Shown: positions 16,318 through 26,154, counted from the first letter of the stretch. The stretch: 64,000 nt of DNA from Roseicella aerolata (GCF_020523605.1 NZ_JAJAQI010000023.1:25607-89606); one strand, 5' to 3'. Program-made: numbers and translations. Notes: a model not told the origin generated them from the sequence alone.

Positions 16318-16992
16318 ATGACTATCGCTGCCGCCCCGGGACGCCGCAAGGCCATGGCGCTGGCGCTGGCCGCCCTCGCCGGCTGCGCCGCGCCGCCGCC
16401 GCCCCTGCCCTGCGCCACGGCGCCCGAAGGGCCGCTCGCCTGGGTGGTCGATCATGGCTGGCACACCGATATCGCGCTGCGGACAGCGGATCTCGCCGGC
16501 CCACTGGCCGGCTTCCGCACGCTGTTCCCCGGCGCCGGGACGGTGGTCTTCGGCTTCGGCAAGCGTAGCTTCATGCTGGCCGGCGCCGGCGCGGTGGAGG
16601 AGCTGCTGCTTGGCCCCCTGCCCGGCCCTGGCGTGGTGCAGGTGAAGGGCCTCCGCGTCGCGCCGCCCGAGGCCTATCCGGAGGGCGCCATCGCCCTTCC
16701 CCTGCCGGAGGGCGGCCTCGCGCGCCTCTCGGCCTTCCTGTGGGAAAGCCTGGCGCTGGATGCCGCCGGCCGGCCGGTGCCGGCCCATCCCCGGCCGCTG
16801 CATGACAGCCTGTTCTACGAGTCGTCGCGCGGCTACTCGCTGCTCTACACCTGCAACACCTGGACGGCGGAGGCGCTGCGCAGCGCCGGCCTGCCGGTCC
16901 ATGCCGGCGGCGTGGTGCTCACCCGCGCGGTGCTGGGGCAGTTGCCGGCCATTCCGGGCGCCTGCGCCGCACGGCGCGGCGAGGCCGGCTAA
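16318..16992 (+). CDS. DUF2459 (TIGR02117-like) lipoprotein
   Basis: A 224-aa envelope protein of unknown function. The N-terminus has a basic RRK, a hydrophobic stretch ALALAALAG and a lipobox ending in Cys24 (LAGC), followed by a proline-rich linker. The conserved body shows WVVDHGWHTDIALR, the GFGKRSFM segment, and YTCNTWTAEALRSAGLPV. The latter His/Cys/Asn-Thr pattern resembles an NlpC/P60-like or papain-like arrangement, though this is not proven. Start at 16318 is the first ATG after the divergent SDR gene. An alternative ATG at 16354 would shorten the signal. Confidence 0.78.
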   Translation: MTIAAAPGRRKAMALALAALAGCAAPPPPLPCATAPEGPLAWVVDHGWHTDIALRTADLAGPLAGFRTLFPGAGTVVFGFGKRSFMLAGAGAVEELLLGPLPGPGVVQVKGLRVAPPEAYPEGAIALPLPEGGLARLSAFLWESLALDAAGRPVPAHPRPLHDSLFYESSRGYSLLYTCNTWTAEALRSAGLPVHAGGVVLTRAVLGQLPAIPGACAARRGEAG

Positions 16993-17013
16993 CGCCGGCC
17001 CCGCCTGGACGGC

Positions 17014-17145
17014 TTACCTGACCACGGTGGCAGGTGCCCCGGAGGGCGGTGCCACGATGACGTCGCGCGGCTCGCTCGAACGGAAGGTCGGGCTGCAGGC
17101 CTGGAGCAGAAGGGCGAGGCTGGCGACGAGAGCGATCCGGGCCAT
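17014..17145 (-). CDS. Small lipoprotein
   Basis: A 43-aa peptide, MARIALVASLALLLQACSPT onward, with a textbook lipoprotein signal (LLQAC lipobox, Cys17) and a short mature tail rich in Pro/Ser that ends in APATVVR. Shine-Dalgarno AAAGGAAG lies upstream on the minus strand. It converges with the DUF2459 gene 22 bases away. Function unknown; size and lipobox resemble entericidin-like envelope peptides. Confidence 0.65.
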   Translation of the reverse strand: MARIALVASLALLLQACSPTFRSSEPRDVIVAPPSGAPATVVR

Positions 17146-17315
17146 GGGCAAGCTTCCTTTCGTGGTGGAAGGCCAGCTTGGGAAGCGCCGCGGCCGGCGG
17201 CAACGCCGCGCCGCCCACTCTCGCGCGCCCTTGATGGTGTGCACCTAACCGTGCCGAGACCCGCACCGGCCCTGGCTTGGTGGGAGGGGGCCGGGAAGGG
17301 CAAGCCCCCCCCGGC

Positions 17316-18836
17316 TCACAGCTTCGGCGCGATCCCCGAAACCCCCGTCGCCTGCTCCAGCTGCGCCAGCGCCAGCAGATAGGCGTAACGCGCCTGGTTC
17401 GCCTGCAGGCGCGTCGCGTTCAGCACCCGCAGCGCGTCCAGCACATCGAGCAGCGCGCGCCCGCCGGCCAGATAGGCCTGTTCCGTGCTGCGATAGGCCG
17501 CCTCGGCCCGGTTCAGCGTGCCGCCGGCATAGAGATTGATCAGCGCCCGCGCCTGCTCGTACCCCGCCCAGGCGGCGGCGAACTCGGCGCGCGCCTGCAG
17601 CAGCGCGGCACGGGCCTGCGCCTCCGCCTGGCCGGCCTGGGCCGAGGCGATGCCGACATTCCCCTCGACGATCTGCCGGGTGAAGATCGGCACGGAGAGC
17701 TGGATGCCGAAGCTGTTCACCGCGTTCAGCCGGTCGGTCGATTCCGGCAGGTCCTGCGAGAGGCGCGAGCGCGACCAGCTCCCGTTCAGCGTCACGTCGC
17801 GGGAGCGGCCGGCCTCCGCCAGCAGCCGGTTGGAACTGGCGGCCGCGAACTGGCGCTGCGCGGCGACGACATCGGCCCGGCTCTCGATCGCCGCCGCCAG
17901 CTCCTCCCGCCCGATGCCGAGGGCGGGCACCTGATCGAAGCGCCCGCGGATATCGAAGGCGACCGGGGAGAGGATGGTCTGCACGCTGGTCGGCGCGCTG
18001 GCGGGCCCGGGCGGCGTGCCGGCGCGGCCGCGCGGCCCGGGCGGCGGCGGCGCCAGCGCGCCGGGCTGGGACGGGTTGATGCCGAGGGCGGGGATCTGCC
18101 CCGCGCCCGGTTGGAAGGCGGCCGGGTCGGCCGAGAGCAGGGCGGCGACGGCCGCGACGCCCGCCGCATAGGCCTGGGCGTTGCTGGTGACGTCGGATTC
18201 GAATTGCAGCCGGCTGGCCTGGAAGCGCAGCAGGTCGCCCTCCGGGATGGCGCCGTCCCGCAACTGCCGCCGCAGCAGCGCCTCGGTCCGGTCGAGGCTC
18301 ATCCGGTTGCCGAGCGCGACCTCCAGATTGGCCCGCGCCAGCAGGGCGCCGAGGAAGGCCTGGCGCAGGGTGAAGAGCTGGGTGCGCACCGCATCCAGCA
18401 CCAGCGCCTCGGCCTGGCCGATCTGGTCCTCCGCCACGCGGGTGCGCAGCCTCCGCTTGCCGCCGCGCTCCACCAACACCTGCAGGCCGGCCGCGATATT
18501 GTGGGACGGGCTGATGAAGCGCGCGCCCTTGATGGCGCCGGCAGCCGTTTCCCGGAACTCGGCGAAGCTGTTGCCCACCACCACCTGCGGCGGTGGCAGG
18601 GAGGCTGCGACCAGCCGGTTGGCCTGCGCCGCATCCACGCCCCGGCGGGCAGCGATGACGGCGAGGTTCCGCTCCACCAGCAGCGCCTCCGCCTCGGCCA
18701 GCGTCAGCGGCCGCGCGGCCTGGCCAACCGGCAGGGGCAGGCTGCCGGCGGCGGCCTGGGCCGTGGATTGGGCCAGCACCGGCGGTGCCAGCAGGACGAG
18801 GCCGAGCGCCGCGGCGGCGGCAAGCCGGAGGCTCAT
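17316..18836 (-). CDS. czcC: Outer-membrane efflux protein, TolC/CzcC family
   Basis: Outer-membrane channel of the metal RND pump, 506 aa. A signal peptide (MSLRLAAAAALGLVLLAPPVLA) precedes two OEP repeats; the typical LTLAEAEALLVERNLAVIAA starts the first (about residue 43). A low-complexity Pro/Gly insert (around 265-285, PPPPGPRGRAGTPPGP) separates the halves and is unusual. It overlaps the end of the czcA-like gene by four bases (18833-18836) and is the last gene of the operon. Confidence 0.87.
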   Translation of the reverse strand: MSLRLAAAAALGLVLLAPPVLAQSTAQAAAGSLPLPVGQAARPLTLAEAEALLVERNLAVIAARRGVDAAQANRLVAASLPPPQVVVGNSFAEFRETAAGAIKGARFISPSHNIAAGLQVLVERGGKRRLRTRVAEDQIGQAEALVLDAVRTQLFTLRQAFLGALLARANLEVALGNRMSLDRTEALLRRQLRDGAIPEGDLLRFQASRLQFESDVTSNAQAYAAGVAAVAALLSADPAAFQPGAGQIPALGINPSQPGALAPPPPGPRGRAGTPPGPASAPTSVQTILSPVAFDIRGRFDQVPALGIGREELAAAIESRADVVAAQRQFAAASSNRLLAEAGRSRDVTLNGSWSRSRLSQDLPESTDRLNAVNSFGIQLSVPIFTRQIVEGNVGIASAQAGQAEAQARAALLQARAEFAAAWAGYEQARALINLYAGGTLNRAEAAYRSTEQAYLAGGRALLDVLDALRVLNATRLQANQARYAYLLALAQLEQATGVSGIAPKL

Positions 18837-21800
18837 GCCCGCGCGCCCAGCGGCCGCGCGGCTGCGGCTTCGCGCCGCAGGTGGCGCGGCTTGCCGAAGA
18901 GATCGATCATGACGGGGAAGACCACCAGGATGAAGAGCGGCACCAGGCCGATGCCGCCGACGACGACCAGGGCAAGCGGCTTCTGCACATCGGCGCCGAT
19001 GCCGGTCGCCAGCGCCATGGGCAGCAGGCCGGTGAAGCTGGCGAAGCAGGTCATGAAGACCGGCCGCATGCGATCGACGCCCGCCTGGTCGAGCGCCGCG
19101 CGCCAGGGCATCCCCTCCAGCCGCAGGTGGTTGAAGTGGGACATCATGATGATGCCCTCCATCACCGTGATGCCGAACAGGGCAAGGAAGCCGATGGCGG
19201 CCGGGACGGAGAAGTTCAGCCCCGCCACCGCCAGCGCCGCGATACCGCCGGTCAGGGAGAGCGGCACGATGGCGAAGACCAGCAGCGTCTCCCTGAGCGT
19301 GTTGAACTGCACGTAAAGCAGGACGAGGATCAGGGCGAGCGCCGCCGGCACCACCACGGACAGCCGGCCCAGCGCCTCCTGCAGGTTGCGGAACTCGCCC
19401 ACCCAGTCCAGCCGGTAGCCGGGCGGGAGCTGCACCTGCTGCTCCACCAGCTCCTGCGCCTCGGCCACCGTGCTGGCCGGGTCGCGGCCGCGGACGGAGA
19501 AGCGGATGGGCAGGTAGCGGCTGCCATCCTCGCGGTAGATGTAGGAGACGCCGGAGACCAGGCGGATCTCCGCCACATCGGCCAGCGTCGCGGCACGGGT
19601 GCCCCCTACCGGGATGCGGCCGATCGTCTCCAGGCTGTCGCGGAAGGGCGCGTCCAGCCGGACCACCAGCGGGAAGTTGCGGTCGCCGCCGGGCTCGTAG
19701 AGCCGCCCGGCCTCCCGCCCGCCGATCGCCGCCTGCACCACCTCATTGATGTCCTCGACCGAGAGGCCGAAGCGGGCGGCACGCGCCCGGTCGATCTGCA
19801 CCGCGACGGTGGGCTGGCCGAGCGAGCGGAAGACGGCCAGGTCGGCGACGCCCTCCACGCCCTCCAGCACCCGGCGGATCTCCTCCGCCTTGCGGGCGAT
19901 AATGTCGAGTTCCGGCCCGAAGACCTTGATGGCGTTGGCGCCCTTCACGCCGGAGGCGGCCTCCTGGACATTGTCGCTGATGGCCTGGGCGTAGCTGAAC
20001 TCGATGCCGAGGAACTCGCGCGACAGGCGTTCCTGCATGGCATGCACCAGCGCGTCCCGATTCTTGCCCGTGGTCCATTCCTGCGGCGGCTTGAGCGGCA
20101 GGAAGAACTCCGCATTGAAGAAGCCGGCGCTGTCCGTGCCGTCATCCGGCCGGCCCTGCTGGGAGGTGGCGGTGATGACCTCGGGGAACTCCATCAGCAC
20201 GCCGCGGATGCGGTTGACCGTGGCATTGCCTTCCTCGAGCGAGATGGTGCCCGGCATGGTGGCGCGGACCCAGAGATTGCCCTCCTCCAGCGCCGGCAGG
20301 AATTCGGCCCCGAGGGTGGAGAGCAGCAGCAGCGCCCCGCCGAAGACCGCGGCGGCAAGGCCGAGGCAGAGGGCGCGCGCCCGCATGGCGAGGCCGTAGA
20401 GCCGGCTATGGGCCCAGCGCAGGGCGCGGACTACCGGCGTGTCCCTCTCCCGGCTGTCCTCCTTCAGCAGCGCCGCGGCGAGCGCCGGGGTGATGGTGAA
20501 GGTCGCCAGCAGGGCGCCGATGATGGCATAGGCATAGGTCTTCGACATCGGGCCGAAGATCCGCCCCTCGATGCCGCCCAGGGTGAAGAGCGGGATGAAG
20601 GCAGCGATGATGATGAGGGCGGAGAAGAAGATCGCCTTGTCCACCTCCCCCGCCGCGCGCAGCACGGTCAGCGAGAGGCCGGAGAGCTCCTTCGAGCCGC
20701 TGGGCGCGATGTAGCGATGGGCGTGCTGCCGGGCGAGGCCGAGATGGCGGTAGATGTTCTCCACCATGATCACGGTGGCATCGACCAGCAGGCCGAAATC
20801 GAGCGCGCCGAGGCTGAGCAGGTTGGCGCTCTCGCCCCGGCTCAGCATCAGCAGGATGGCGAAGAGGAAGGCGAAGGGGATGGTCGCCGCCACCACCAGC
20901 GCGCCGCGGAAATCGCCGAGGAAGAGCCACTGGATGAAGAGGATGAGGGCGACGCCCTCAATGATGTTCTTCACCACCGTCCTGGTGGTGATCTTCACCA
21001 GGTCCTCCCGGTCATAGAGCGGGACGATCCTCACGCCGGGCGGCAGCACGCCGCCGGCATTGATCCGCTCCACCTCCTTCTGCACGCCGCGGATGGTGGG
21101 CAGGGTCTGCTCGCCGCGACGCATCAGGATGGTGGCCAGCACCACGTCGTCATCGCCCTCATGCCCGGCGATGCCGAGCCTCGGGGTGTTGCCGATCTCG
21201 ACGGTGGCGATGTCCGAGAGCAGGACCGGCACGCCCCCCTCGGCCGTGACCACCACGCTGCGGACATCGTCCAGGCCGCGGATCAGGCCGATGCCCTGCA
21301 CCACCGCGGCCTGCGGGCCGATGCGGATGGTCCCGGCGCCGACCGTCGCATTGCCGGCGCGCACCGCCTGGATCACCTGCGGCAGGGTCAGGCCATGCGC
21401 CGCCATGCGGTGCAGGTCGACGATGATGTTGTAGCTCTTGGTCAGGCCGCCGAAGGAGGTGACGTCCACCACGCCGGGCACCCGCTTGAAGCGGCGGTCC
21501 AGCACCCAGTCCTGCAGCGTCTTGAGATCGGCCAGCGAATAGCCGGGCGGCCCGACCAGCCGGTAGCGCATGATCTCACCGATCGGGGAGAGCGGGGAGA
21601 TCTGCGGCTCCACCCCCTCCGGCAGGCCCTGGAGCTGGCCCAGCCGGTTCAGCACCTGCTGCAGCGCCTGGTCGTAGGTGTAGTTGAAGTTGAACTGCAC
21701 CCGCACGTCCGACAGGCCGAAGAGGCTGGTGGAGCGGACCGAGGTGAGGTTGGGCAGGCCCGCCATCGCCACCTCCACGGGGATGGTGACGTAGCGCTCG

Positions 21801-21979
21801 ATCTCCTCGGCGCTCTGGCCCGGGTTCTGAGTGATGATGACCACCTGCGGCGGGACCGGGTCCGGATAGGCCTCGATGTTCAGCCGGGTGAAGCCGAACA
21901 GGCCGACCACCACGAAGGCGAAGAACAGCAGGATGACCAGCGGCCTGCGCTGCAGCGAGAAGGCGACGATCTGGCGCAT
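18833..21979 (-). CDS. czcA: Heavy-metal RND efflux permease, CusA/CzcA family
   Basis: Inner-membrane proton-driven pump of the HME-RND class, 1048 aa. The start at 21979 gives MRQIVAFSLQRRPLVILLFF, the usual first helix. Proton-relay residues are present in the fourth helix as DFGLLVDATVIMVEN. The second half repeats the fold, with LTGGIAALAVAGLNFSVPAA and GIGADVQKPLALVVVGG near the C-terminus. The periplasmic porter carries NAIKVFGPELDII. The metal cannot be assigned with confidence. Operon order on the minus strand is adaptor, pump, outer-membrane channel. Confidence 0.93.
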   Translation of the reverse strand: MRQIVAFSLQRRPLVILLFFAFVVVGLFGFTRLNIEAYPDPVPPQVVIITQNPGQSAEEIERYVTIPVEVAMAGLPNLTSVRSTSLFGLSDVRVQFNFNYTYDQALQQVLNRLGQLQGLPEGVEPQISPLSPIGEIMRYRLVGPPGYSLADLKTLQDWVLDRRFKRVPGVVDVTSFGGLTKSYNIIVDLHRMAAHGLTLPQVIQAVRAGNATVGAGTIRIGPQAAVVQGIGLIRGLDDVRSVVVTAEGGVPVLLSDIATVEIGNTPRLGIAGHEGDDDVVLATILMRRGEQTLPTIRGVQKEVERINAGGVLPPGVRIVPLYDREDLVKITTRTVVKNIIEGVALILFIQWLFLGDFRGALVVAATIPFAFLFAILLMLSRGESANLLSLGALDFGLLVDATVIMVENIYRHLGLARQHAHRYIAPSGSKELSGLSLTVLRAAGEVDKAIFFSALIIIAAFIPLFTLGGIEGRIFGPMSKTYAYAIIGALLATFTITPALAAALLKEDSRERDTPVVRALRWAHSRLYGLAMRARALCLGLAAAVFGGALLLLSTLGAEFLPALEEGNLWVRATMPGTISLEEGNATVNRIRGVLMEFPEVITATSQQGRPDDGTDSAGFFNAEFFLPLKPPQEWTTGKNRDALVHAMQERLSREFLGIEFSYAQAISDNVQEAASGVKGANAIKVFGPELDIIARKAEEIRRVLEGVEGVADLAVFRSLGQPTVAVQIDRARAARFGLSVEDINEVVQAAIGGREAGRLYEPGGDRNFPLVVRLDAPFRDSLETIGRIPVGGTRAATLADVAEIRLVSGVSYIYREDGSRYLPIRFSVRGRDPASTVAEAQELVEQQVQLPPGYRLDWVGEFRNLQEALGRLSVVVPAALALILVLLYVQFNTLRETLLVFAIVPLSLTGGIAALAVAGLNFSVPAAIGFLALFGITVMEGIIMMSHFNHLRLEGMPWRAALDQAGVDRMRPVFMTCFASFTGLLPMALATGIGADVQKPLALVVVGGIGLVPLFILVVFPVMIDLFGKPRHLRREAAAARPLGARA

Positions 21980-22077
21980 GGCGGGGATTCCGGCAGGGTG
22001 CGGGGCGGATCCGTCCCGCCCGGGGTCGATGGCGATGGGCCGGCGCGCGGCCGGCCGGGGGGACCGGCGCGGCCGGC

Positions 22078-23436
22078 TCAGTCGATGCGCGCGGCCCGGT
22101 CGATGAAGAGGGCGCCGCCGGTCACCACGCGCTCGCCGGGCTTCAGCCCGTCGGTCACCTCGACCATCTCGCCCGCGCGGATGCCCGGCGTGACGCGCCG
22201 CAGCATGAAGCGCCCGCCATCGAGCGCGACCCAGACGCTGGCCTCGGCGCCGCGATAGATCAGCGCATTCACCGGCACGGCGACGGAGCGCTGCTCCTCT
22301 CCCACCGCGATGCGGAAGGTGGCGAACATCTCGGGCTTCAGCAACCGCTCGGGGTCCTGCACCTCGGCCCGGACCGTCATGCGGCGGGTGACAGGGTCGA
22401 GGCCGGCGCTGGTGGCGGTGATCCGGGCATCGAATTCGCGGCCCGGCAGGGCGCCGACCGTGACCTTCACAGGCTGGCCGGCGCGGATCAGCGGCGCGTC
22501 CAGTTCCCGCACCGCGGCGACCAGCCACATGGTGGAGAGGTCGGCGATGGTGAAGACGGGCTCGGAGGCGCCGGTCGAGAGCCACTGGCCGGACCCGACC
22601 CGGCGCTGGGTCACGCTGCCACCGATCGGCGCGGTCACCGGCACCACGGCATCGACCTGGCGGGTCTGCTCGATCCGGGCGATCTGCTCGGGCGTGCGGC
22701 CGAGGACGCGGAGCTTGTCCCGCGCCGCGGCCAGCATCGCCTCGGCGCTGCGCTGGTCGGCGGCGGCGCCGAGGGTCGCGACCCGGGCCTGCTCGACATC
22801 GCGCTGGGAGGCGGCGCGGGCGCTGAACAGGCTGGCCTGCCGGGCCTCCTCGCGCCGCGCCTGGTCCAGCGTGGCGCGCGCCTTGTTGGCGGCATCGGCG
22901 GCCGAGAGCAGGTCCTGGGCGGCGCCGGCGAGGTCTGTCGTCTCGATCTCGAAGAGCGGGTCGCCGGCCTGGACGCTGTCCCCCAGCCGGGCGGTGACGC
23001 GTACCACCCGCCCGTTATAGGGCGAGAAGACCGGCGTCGCCCTGTCCTCGTTGATGGCGATGCGGCCCTCCGCCACCCGTTCGGCGCGGAAGTCGCGCAG
23101 CTGCATCTCCTCGATCCGGAGGGCCCGCACCTCATTGTCCGAGAGGCGGAACTCGCCCTGGGAGAGCGGCTCGGTCACCGAGGCCGGCGGGGAGTGCGGG
23201 ATCGGCACCTCCTGGCGGGAGGCGTGCCAGGCATAGCCGCCACCGGCCGCGAGGAGCAGCAGCAAGGCAGGAATCCAGAGCCGGCGGCGCGGCGGCGGCG
23301 CCTCGGCCTCCGGGGTGTCCTGCGGCGGCTCGGCGGCCGGCTCGGCCACCGGCGCCGGCAGCCGGGCGACGGTCTGCGCGGGCGGACTCGAAGCCCCGCC
23401 CTCCGGCGCGGACGGCGGCTGGGGGATCATGTTCAT
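22078..23436 (-). CDS. czcB: Efflux RND periplasmic adaptor, CzcB/CusB family
   Basis: Membrane-fusion protein that bridges pump and channel, 452 aa. It has a proline-rich cytoplasmic N-terminus (residues 1-50), one transmembrane helix (RRRLWIPALLLLLAAGGGYA, about 50-70), then periplasmic beta-barrel, lipoyl and alpha-hairpin domains. Seen: GRVVRVTARLGDSVQAGDPLFEI (lipoyl half), a long coiled hairpin, and GGSVTQRRVGSGQWL (second lipoyl half). Start 23436 or 23430 (ATG AAC ATG). No metal-responsive regulator gene is adjacent, so control is not visible here. Confidence 0.9.
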   Translation of the reverse strand: MNMIPQPPSAPEGGASSPPAQTVARLPAPVAEPAAEPPQDTPEAEAPPPRRRLWIPALLLLLAAGGGYAWHASRQEVPIPHSPPASVTEPLSQGEFRLSDNEVRALRIEEMQLRDFRAERVAEGRIAINEDRATPVFSPYNGRVVRVTARLGDSVQAGDPLFEIETTDLAGAAQDLLSAADAANKARATLDQARREEARQASLFSARAASQRDVEQARVATLGAAADQRSAEAMLAAARDKLRVLGRTPEQIARIEQTRQVDAVVPVTAPIGGSVTQRRVGSGQWLSTGASEPVFTIADLSTMWLVAAVRELDAPLIRAGQPVKVTVGALPGREFDARITATSAGLDPVTRRMTVRAEVQDPERLLKPEMFATFRIAVGEEQRSVAVPVNALIYRGAEASVWVALDGGRFMLRRVTPGIRAGEMVEVTDGLKPGERVVTGGALFIDRAARID

Positions 23437-23664
23437 TGCCTGTCCGGATCCGCCGCTATCCGCATCGTCACGCGCTATGCCCCCCGCTCTGCCCGGTGCC
23501 ATGCGAGCGGAGGGATCGCGACGGATGGCCCGTCACGTTCCATCAGACATGCGCCCCCCAGGCTTACCGCCACATTGCGCGAAAGCTGAAGCTTAGGAAA
23601 GCCTGTTCAGTGTGCGGAGTTGAATTCCGCGGCGCAGTATGGGCGGATGGCGGTCGCGCCGCCG

Positions 23665-25203
23665 TCAGATCAGCAGCTCGATCAGGAAGGGGCCGGGCCG
23701 GGCGAAGGACTGCGCCATGAGGTCGCCAAGTGCCTCCAGCGTACGGGCCTGCGCCGCCTCGACCCCCATGGAGTTGGCCAGCTGGACCCAGCCGATATCG
23801 GGGTTGCCGAGATCGAGCATGTCCATCGCGGTGCGGCCCGGATTGGCCCCGACATTCTGGTACTCGCCGATCAGGATCTGGTACTTGCGGTTGGAGAGCA
23901 GCACGGTGGTGACCGGCAGCTTCTCCCGCGCCTGGGTCCAGAGCGCCTGGGGGGTGTACATGGCGCTGCCATCGGCCTGGAGCGCGATCACCCGCCGCCC
24001 GGCCGCGCCGATGGCGGCGCCGACCGCGACCGGCGGGCCGTAGCCGATGGCGCCGCCGCAATTCTGCAGCCAGTCATGCGCCGGGGCGGCCGTGGTCTGC
24101 GGGAAGAAGCCGCGGCCATAGGTGACGGATTCATCCACGATCACCGCCCCCTCCGGCATCAGCGCGGCGACGGCGCGGGCCAGGCCTTCCGGGCTCAGCT
24201 CACCCCGCGGCGCCTCCGGCCGGGGCCCCGGATCGGGCATGGAGACCATGGGCGCCCCCAGCTCCTCGGCCAGCGCCCGCAGCGCCGCCTCGGCATCCTG
24301 CTCATAGCGGGTCAGGATGTGCAGCTCGGTCCCGGGCTGCCAGAACTGGCTGGGCTTACCGGGATAGCCGAAGAAGCCGATCGGCTCCTTGGCGTTGACC
24401 AGCACTATATGCTCATAGGGTTTGAGGGCGGCGACGGCCTGCTCGTTCACATAGGGCACGCGGTCGAGCGGCAGGCGGCCCTGGCCGCGCTGGATGCGGG
24501 CGTTGGAGCCCTCGGCCATCAGCTTCGCGCCGGTGGCGGCGGCGATGCGGTTGGCCTGGACCTGCGCCCCCTCCCGCAAGGCGAGGCCGCCGAGCAGCAG
24601 CAGGACGTTCTTCTTCTCCCGCAGGAGCCTGGCGACCTGGTGGACGCTGTGCGGATCGGCCTGCGGCGCGGCCGGCACCGGCAGCGGCGCGGCGACCACG
24701 CCGCCCTCGTTCCAGGAACTGTCGGAGGGCAGGATCAGGGTCGCGACCTGGCCCGGCGAGGTGCGGGCGGCCTGGACGGCGACCGCCGCATCCGCCCCGA
24801 CATCCTCGGCGCGGGTGGAGGTGCGGACCCAGGCGGAGGCGCCCCGCGCCCAGCCCTCGGTATCCGCGGTCAGCGGCGCGTCGAAGGGGCGGTGATAGAC
24901 CGCTTGGTCGCCGACGATGTTGACGATGCCGGAGCGCGCCCGGCGGGCGTCGTGCAGGCCGGCCAGCCCGTTCGCCAGGCCGGGGCCGCAATGCAGCAGG
25001 GTGCAGGCCGGCTTGTCCGCCAGGCGCCAGTAGCCATCGGCGGCACCGGTGACGATGTTCTCCTGCAGGCCGAGGACGCAGCGCATGCCGGGGACGCGGT
25101 CCAGCGCCGCGACGAAATGCATCTCGCTGGTGCCGGGGTTGGCGAAGCAGACATCCACACCCGCCCCCAGCAGCGTCTTCACCAGGCTTTCGGCTCCGTT
25201 CAC
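23665..25203 (-). CDS. Thiamine-pyrophosphate enzyme, acetolactate-synthase/benzoylformate-decarboxylase-like
   Basis: TPP-dependent decarboxylase or carboligase, 512 aa. The N-terminal domain has the Glu that activates TPP in GLQENIVTGAADGYWRL. The C-terminal TPP/Mg site is QADGSAMYTPQALWTQ followed by SNRKYQI. The central Rossmann domain is intact. A GTG start at 25203 was chosen because GGAGGG lies eight bases upstream; the ATG between them is out of frame and stops at once. No regulatory IlvN subunit is adjacent, so this is probably not the biosynthetic acetolactate synthase. Substrate unknown. Confidence 0.85.
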   Translation of the reverse strand: MNGAESLVKTLLGAGVDVCFANPGTSEMHFVAALDRVPGMRCVLGLQENIVTGAADGYWRLADKPACTLLHCGPGLANGLAGLHDARRARSGIVNIVGDQAVYHRPFDAPLTADTEGWARGASAWVRTSTRAEDVGADAAVAVQAARTSPGQVATLILPSDSSWNEGGVVAAPLPVPAAPQADPHSVHQVARLLREKKNVLLLLGGLALREGAQVQANRIAAATGAKLMAEGSNARIQRGQGRLPLDRVPYVNEQAVAALKPYEHIVLVNAKEPIGFFGYPGKPSQFWQPGTELHILTRYEQDAEAALRALAEELGAPMVSMPDPGPRPEAPRGELSPEGLARAVAALMPEGAVIVDESVTYGRGFFPQTTAAPAHDWLQNCGGAIGYGPPVAVGAAIGAAGRRVIALQADGSAMYTPQALWTQAREKLPVTTVLLSNRKYQILIGEYQNVGANPGRTAMDMLDLGNPDIGWVQLANSMGVEAAQARTLEALGDLMAQSFARPGPFLIELLI

Positions 25204-25307
25204 GGCGTCATCCCTCCAGGCAATCAGGGCCGGCAGGGTGCGCGGGCACGCGCCGGGCCGCAAGGTGGCGGATGACGCGGCCATGGCGGGCGCGGTAGAA
25301 GTCCGGC

Positions 25308-25757
25308 ATGGCACGAAGGCTCCTGTCCGGCTTCCTCGCCGGTTTCTTTGCCGTCCTGGTCTTCCACCAGGGCACCGCCTTCCTGCTGCACCATATCGGC
25401 AATGGCATCCCGGCCTCGGTCGCGCTGTTCGGGCAGGTCGGGCCGCCCTTCAATCCGGCGCCGGTGCCGCCCTTCGGAGTGCCCACCATGCTGTCCCAGG
25501 CCTTCTGGGGCGGGGTCTGGGGCGTGTTGCTCGCCCTGCTGCTGGACCGGCTGCGACCGCCGGCGCTGCTCTTCGGCTTCGTCTTCGGGGCGCTGGCGCT
25601 GTCCCTGGTCGCCTTCACCCTCGTGGCGAGGCTCAAGGGGCTGCCGGTCTTCGCCGGCGGCAACCGGCAGGTCTGGGCGCGGGCCGGGCTGCTGAACGGC
25701 GCCTGGGGCTGGGGGACGGCGCTGCTGCTGCTATGGCCGCTGCGGCTCCGCACCTAG
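25308..25757 (+). CDS. Four-helix membrane protein of unknown function
   Basis: A 149-aa hydrophobic protein. Helices lie at about 5-25 (LLSGFLAGFFAVLVFHQGTA), 60-82 (MLSQAFWGGVWGVLLALLLD), 86-108 (ALLFGFVFGALALSLVAFTL) and 125-145. It starts 104 bases from the divergent TPP enzyme start. Similar short membrane proteins are common in alphaproteobacteria, but I cannot give a function. Codon use matches the neighbours. Confidence 0.75.
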   Translation: MARRLLSGFLAGFFAVLVFHQGTAFLLHHIGNGIPASVALFGQVGPPFNPAPVPPFGVPTMLSQAFWGGVWGVLLALLLDRLRPPALLFGFVFGALALSLVAFTLVARLKGLPVFAGGNRQVWARAGLLNGAWGWGTALLLLWPLRLRT

Positions 25758-25885
25758 GGCAGAGCGCCGCAGAGCGGGCATCCCCGAGGCGTGGGTCTGC
25801 CCCTCCAGACAATGTCCCAGGCCAACATCAGGCCAGGCAGTCGGCCCGACGATCATCCGGCATTCTGGCCGGAACACAGGATTTC

Positions 25886-26122
25886 CTACCTCGAGTTATC
25901 CCAATTGTCCCAGTGACGCATCAGGTTCTCGCCCGTCCCTGCCTCGGCAACGATGCGGCGGACCATATCGGCAGGGAGGGCATAATCGCTGCCGGCGTTA
26001 TCGGCATTGTAGAGGCGCCAGGCATCACGGTCCGGCTCGTACTCAAGGCCCCATGTGCCATCAGCGGTCCACAGGCGGTTCCTGCTGCGAACCGGGAATT
26101 CGGGAAAGGAAGTGTCCACCAT
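25886..26122 (-). CDS. Hypothetical 78-aa protein
   Basis: Small acidic soluble protein, MVDTSFPEFPVRSRNRLWTA onward, rich in Trp and Asn (GLEYEPDRDAWRLYNADNAG, ending MRHWDNWDNSR). The composition is coherent and less GC-driven than the shadow frames, so a real gene is likely. No family recognised. It stands alone between two plus-strand genes, with a GTCAGCGCTGAC palindrome about 20 bases upstream of its ATG. Confidence 0.6.
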   Translation of the reverse strand: MVDTSFPEFPVRSRNRLWTADGTWGLEYEPDRDAWRLYNADNAGSDYALPADMVRRIVAEAGTGENLMRHWDNWDNSR

Positions 26123-26142
26123 GACGGCCTCCTGCCTGAGAT

Positions 26143-26154
26143 GTCAGCGCTGAC
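26143..26154. promoter_or_regulatory. Short perfect palindrome upstream of the 78-aa gene
   Basis: GTCAGCGCTGAC, a 12-base perfect palindrome that may be an operator. Position is the only support. Confidence 0.25.

Noticed and set aside
18785..22258. A plus-strand open frame of over 1100 codons antisense to the metal efflux pump
   Set aside because: It is antisense to a clear RND pump. The translation is low-complexity His/Arg/Asp-rich, which is the usual GC-rich shadow, and no domain is seen.
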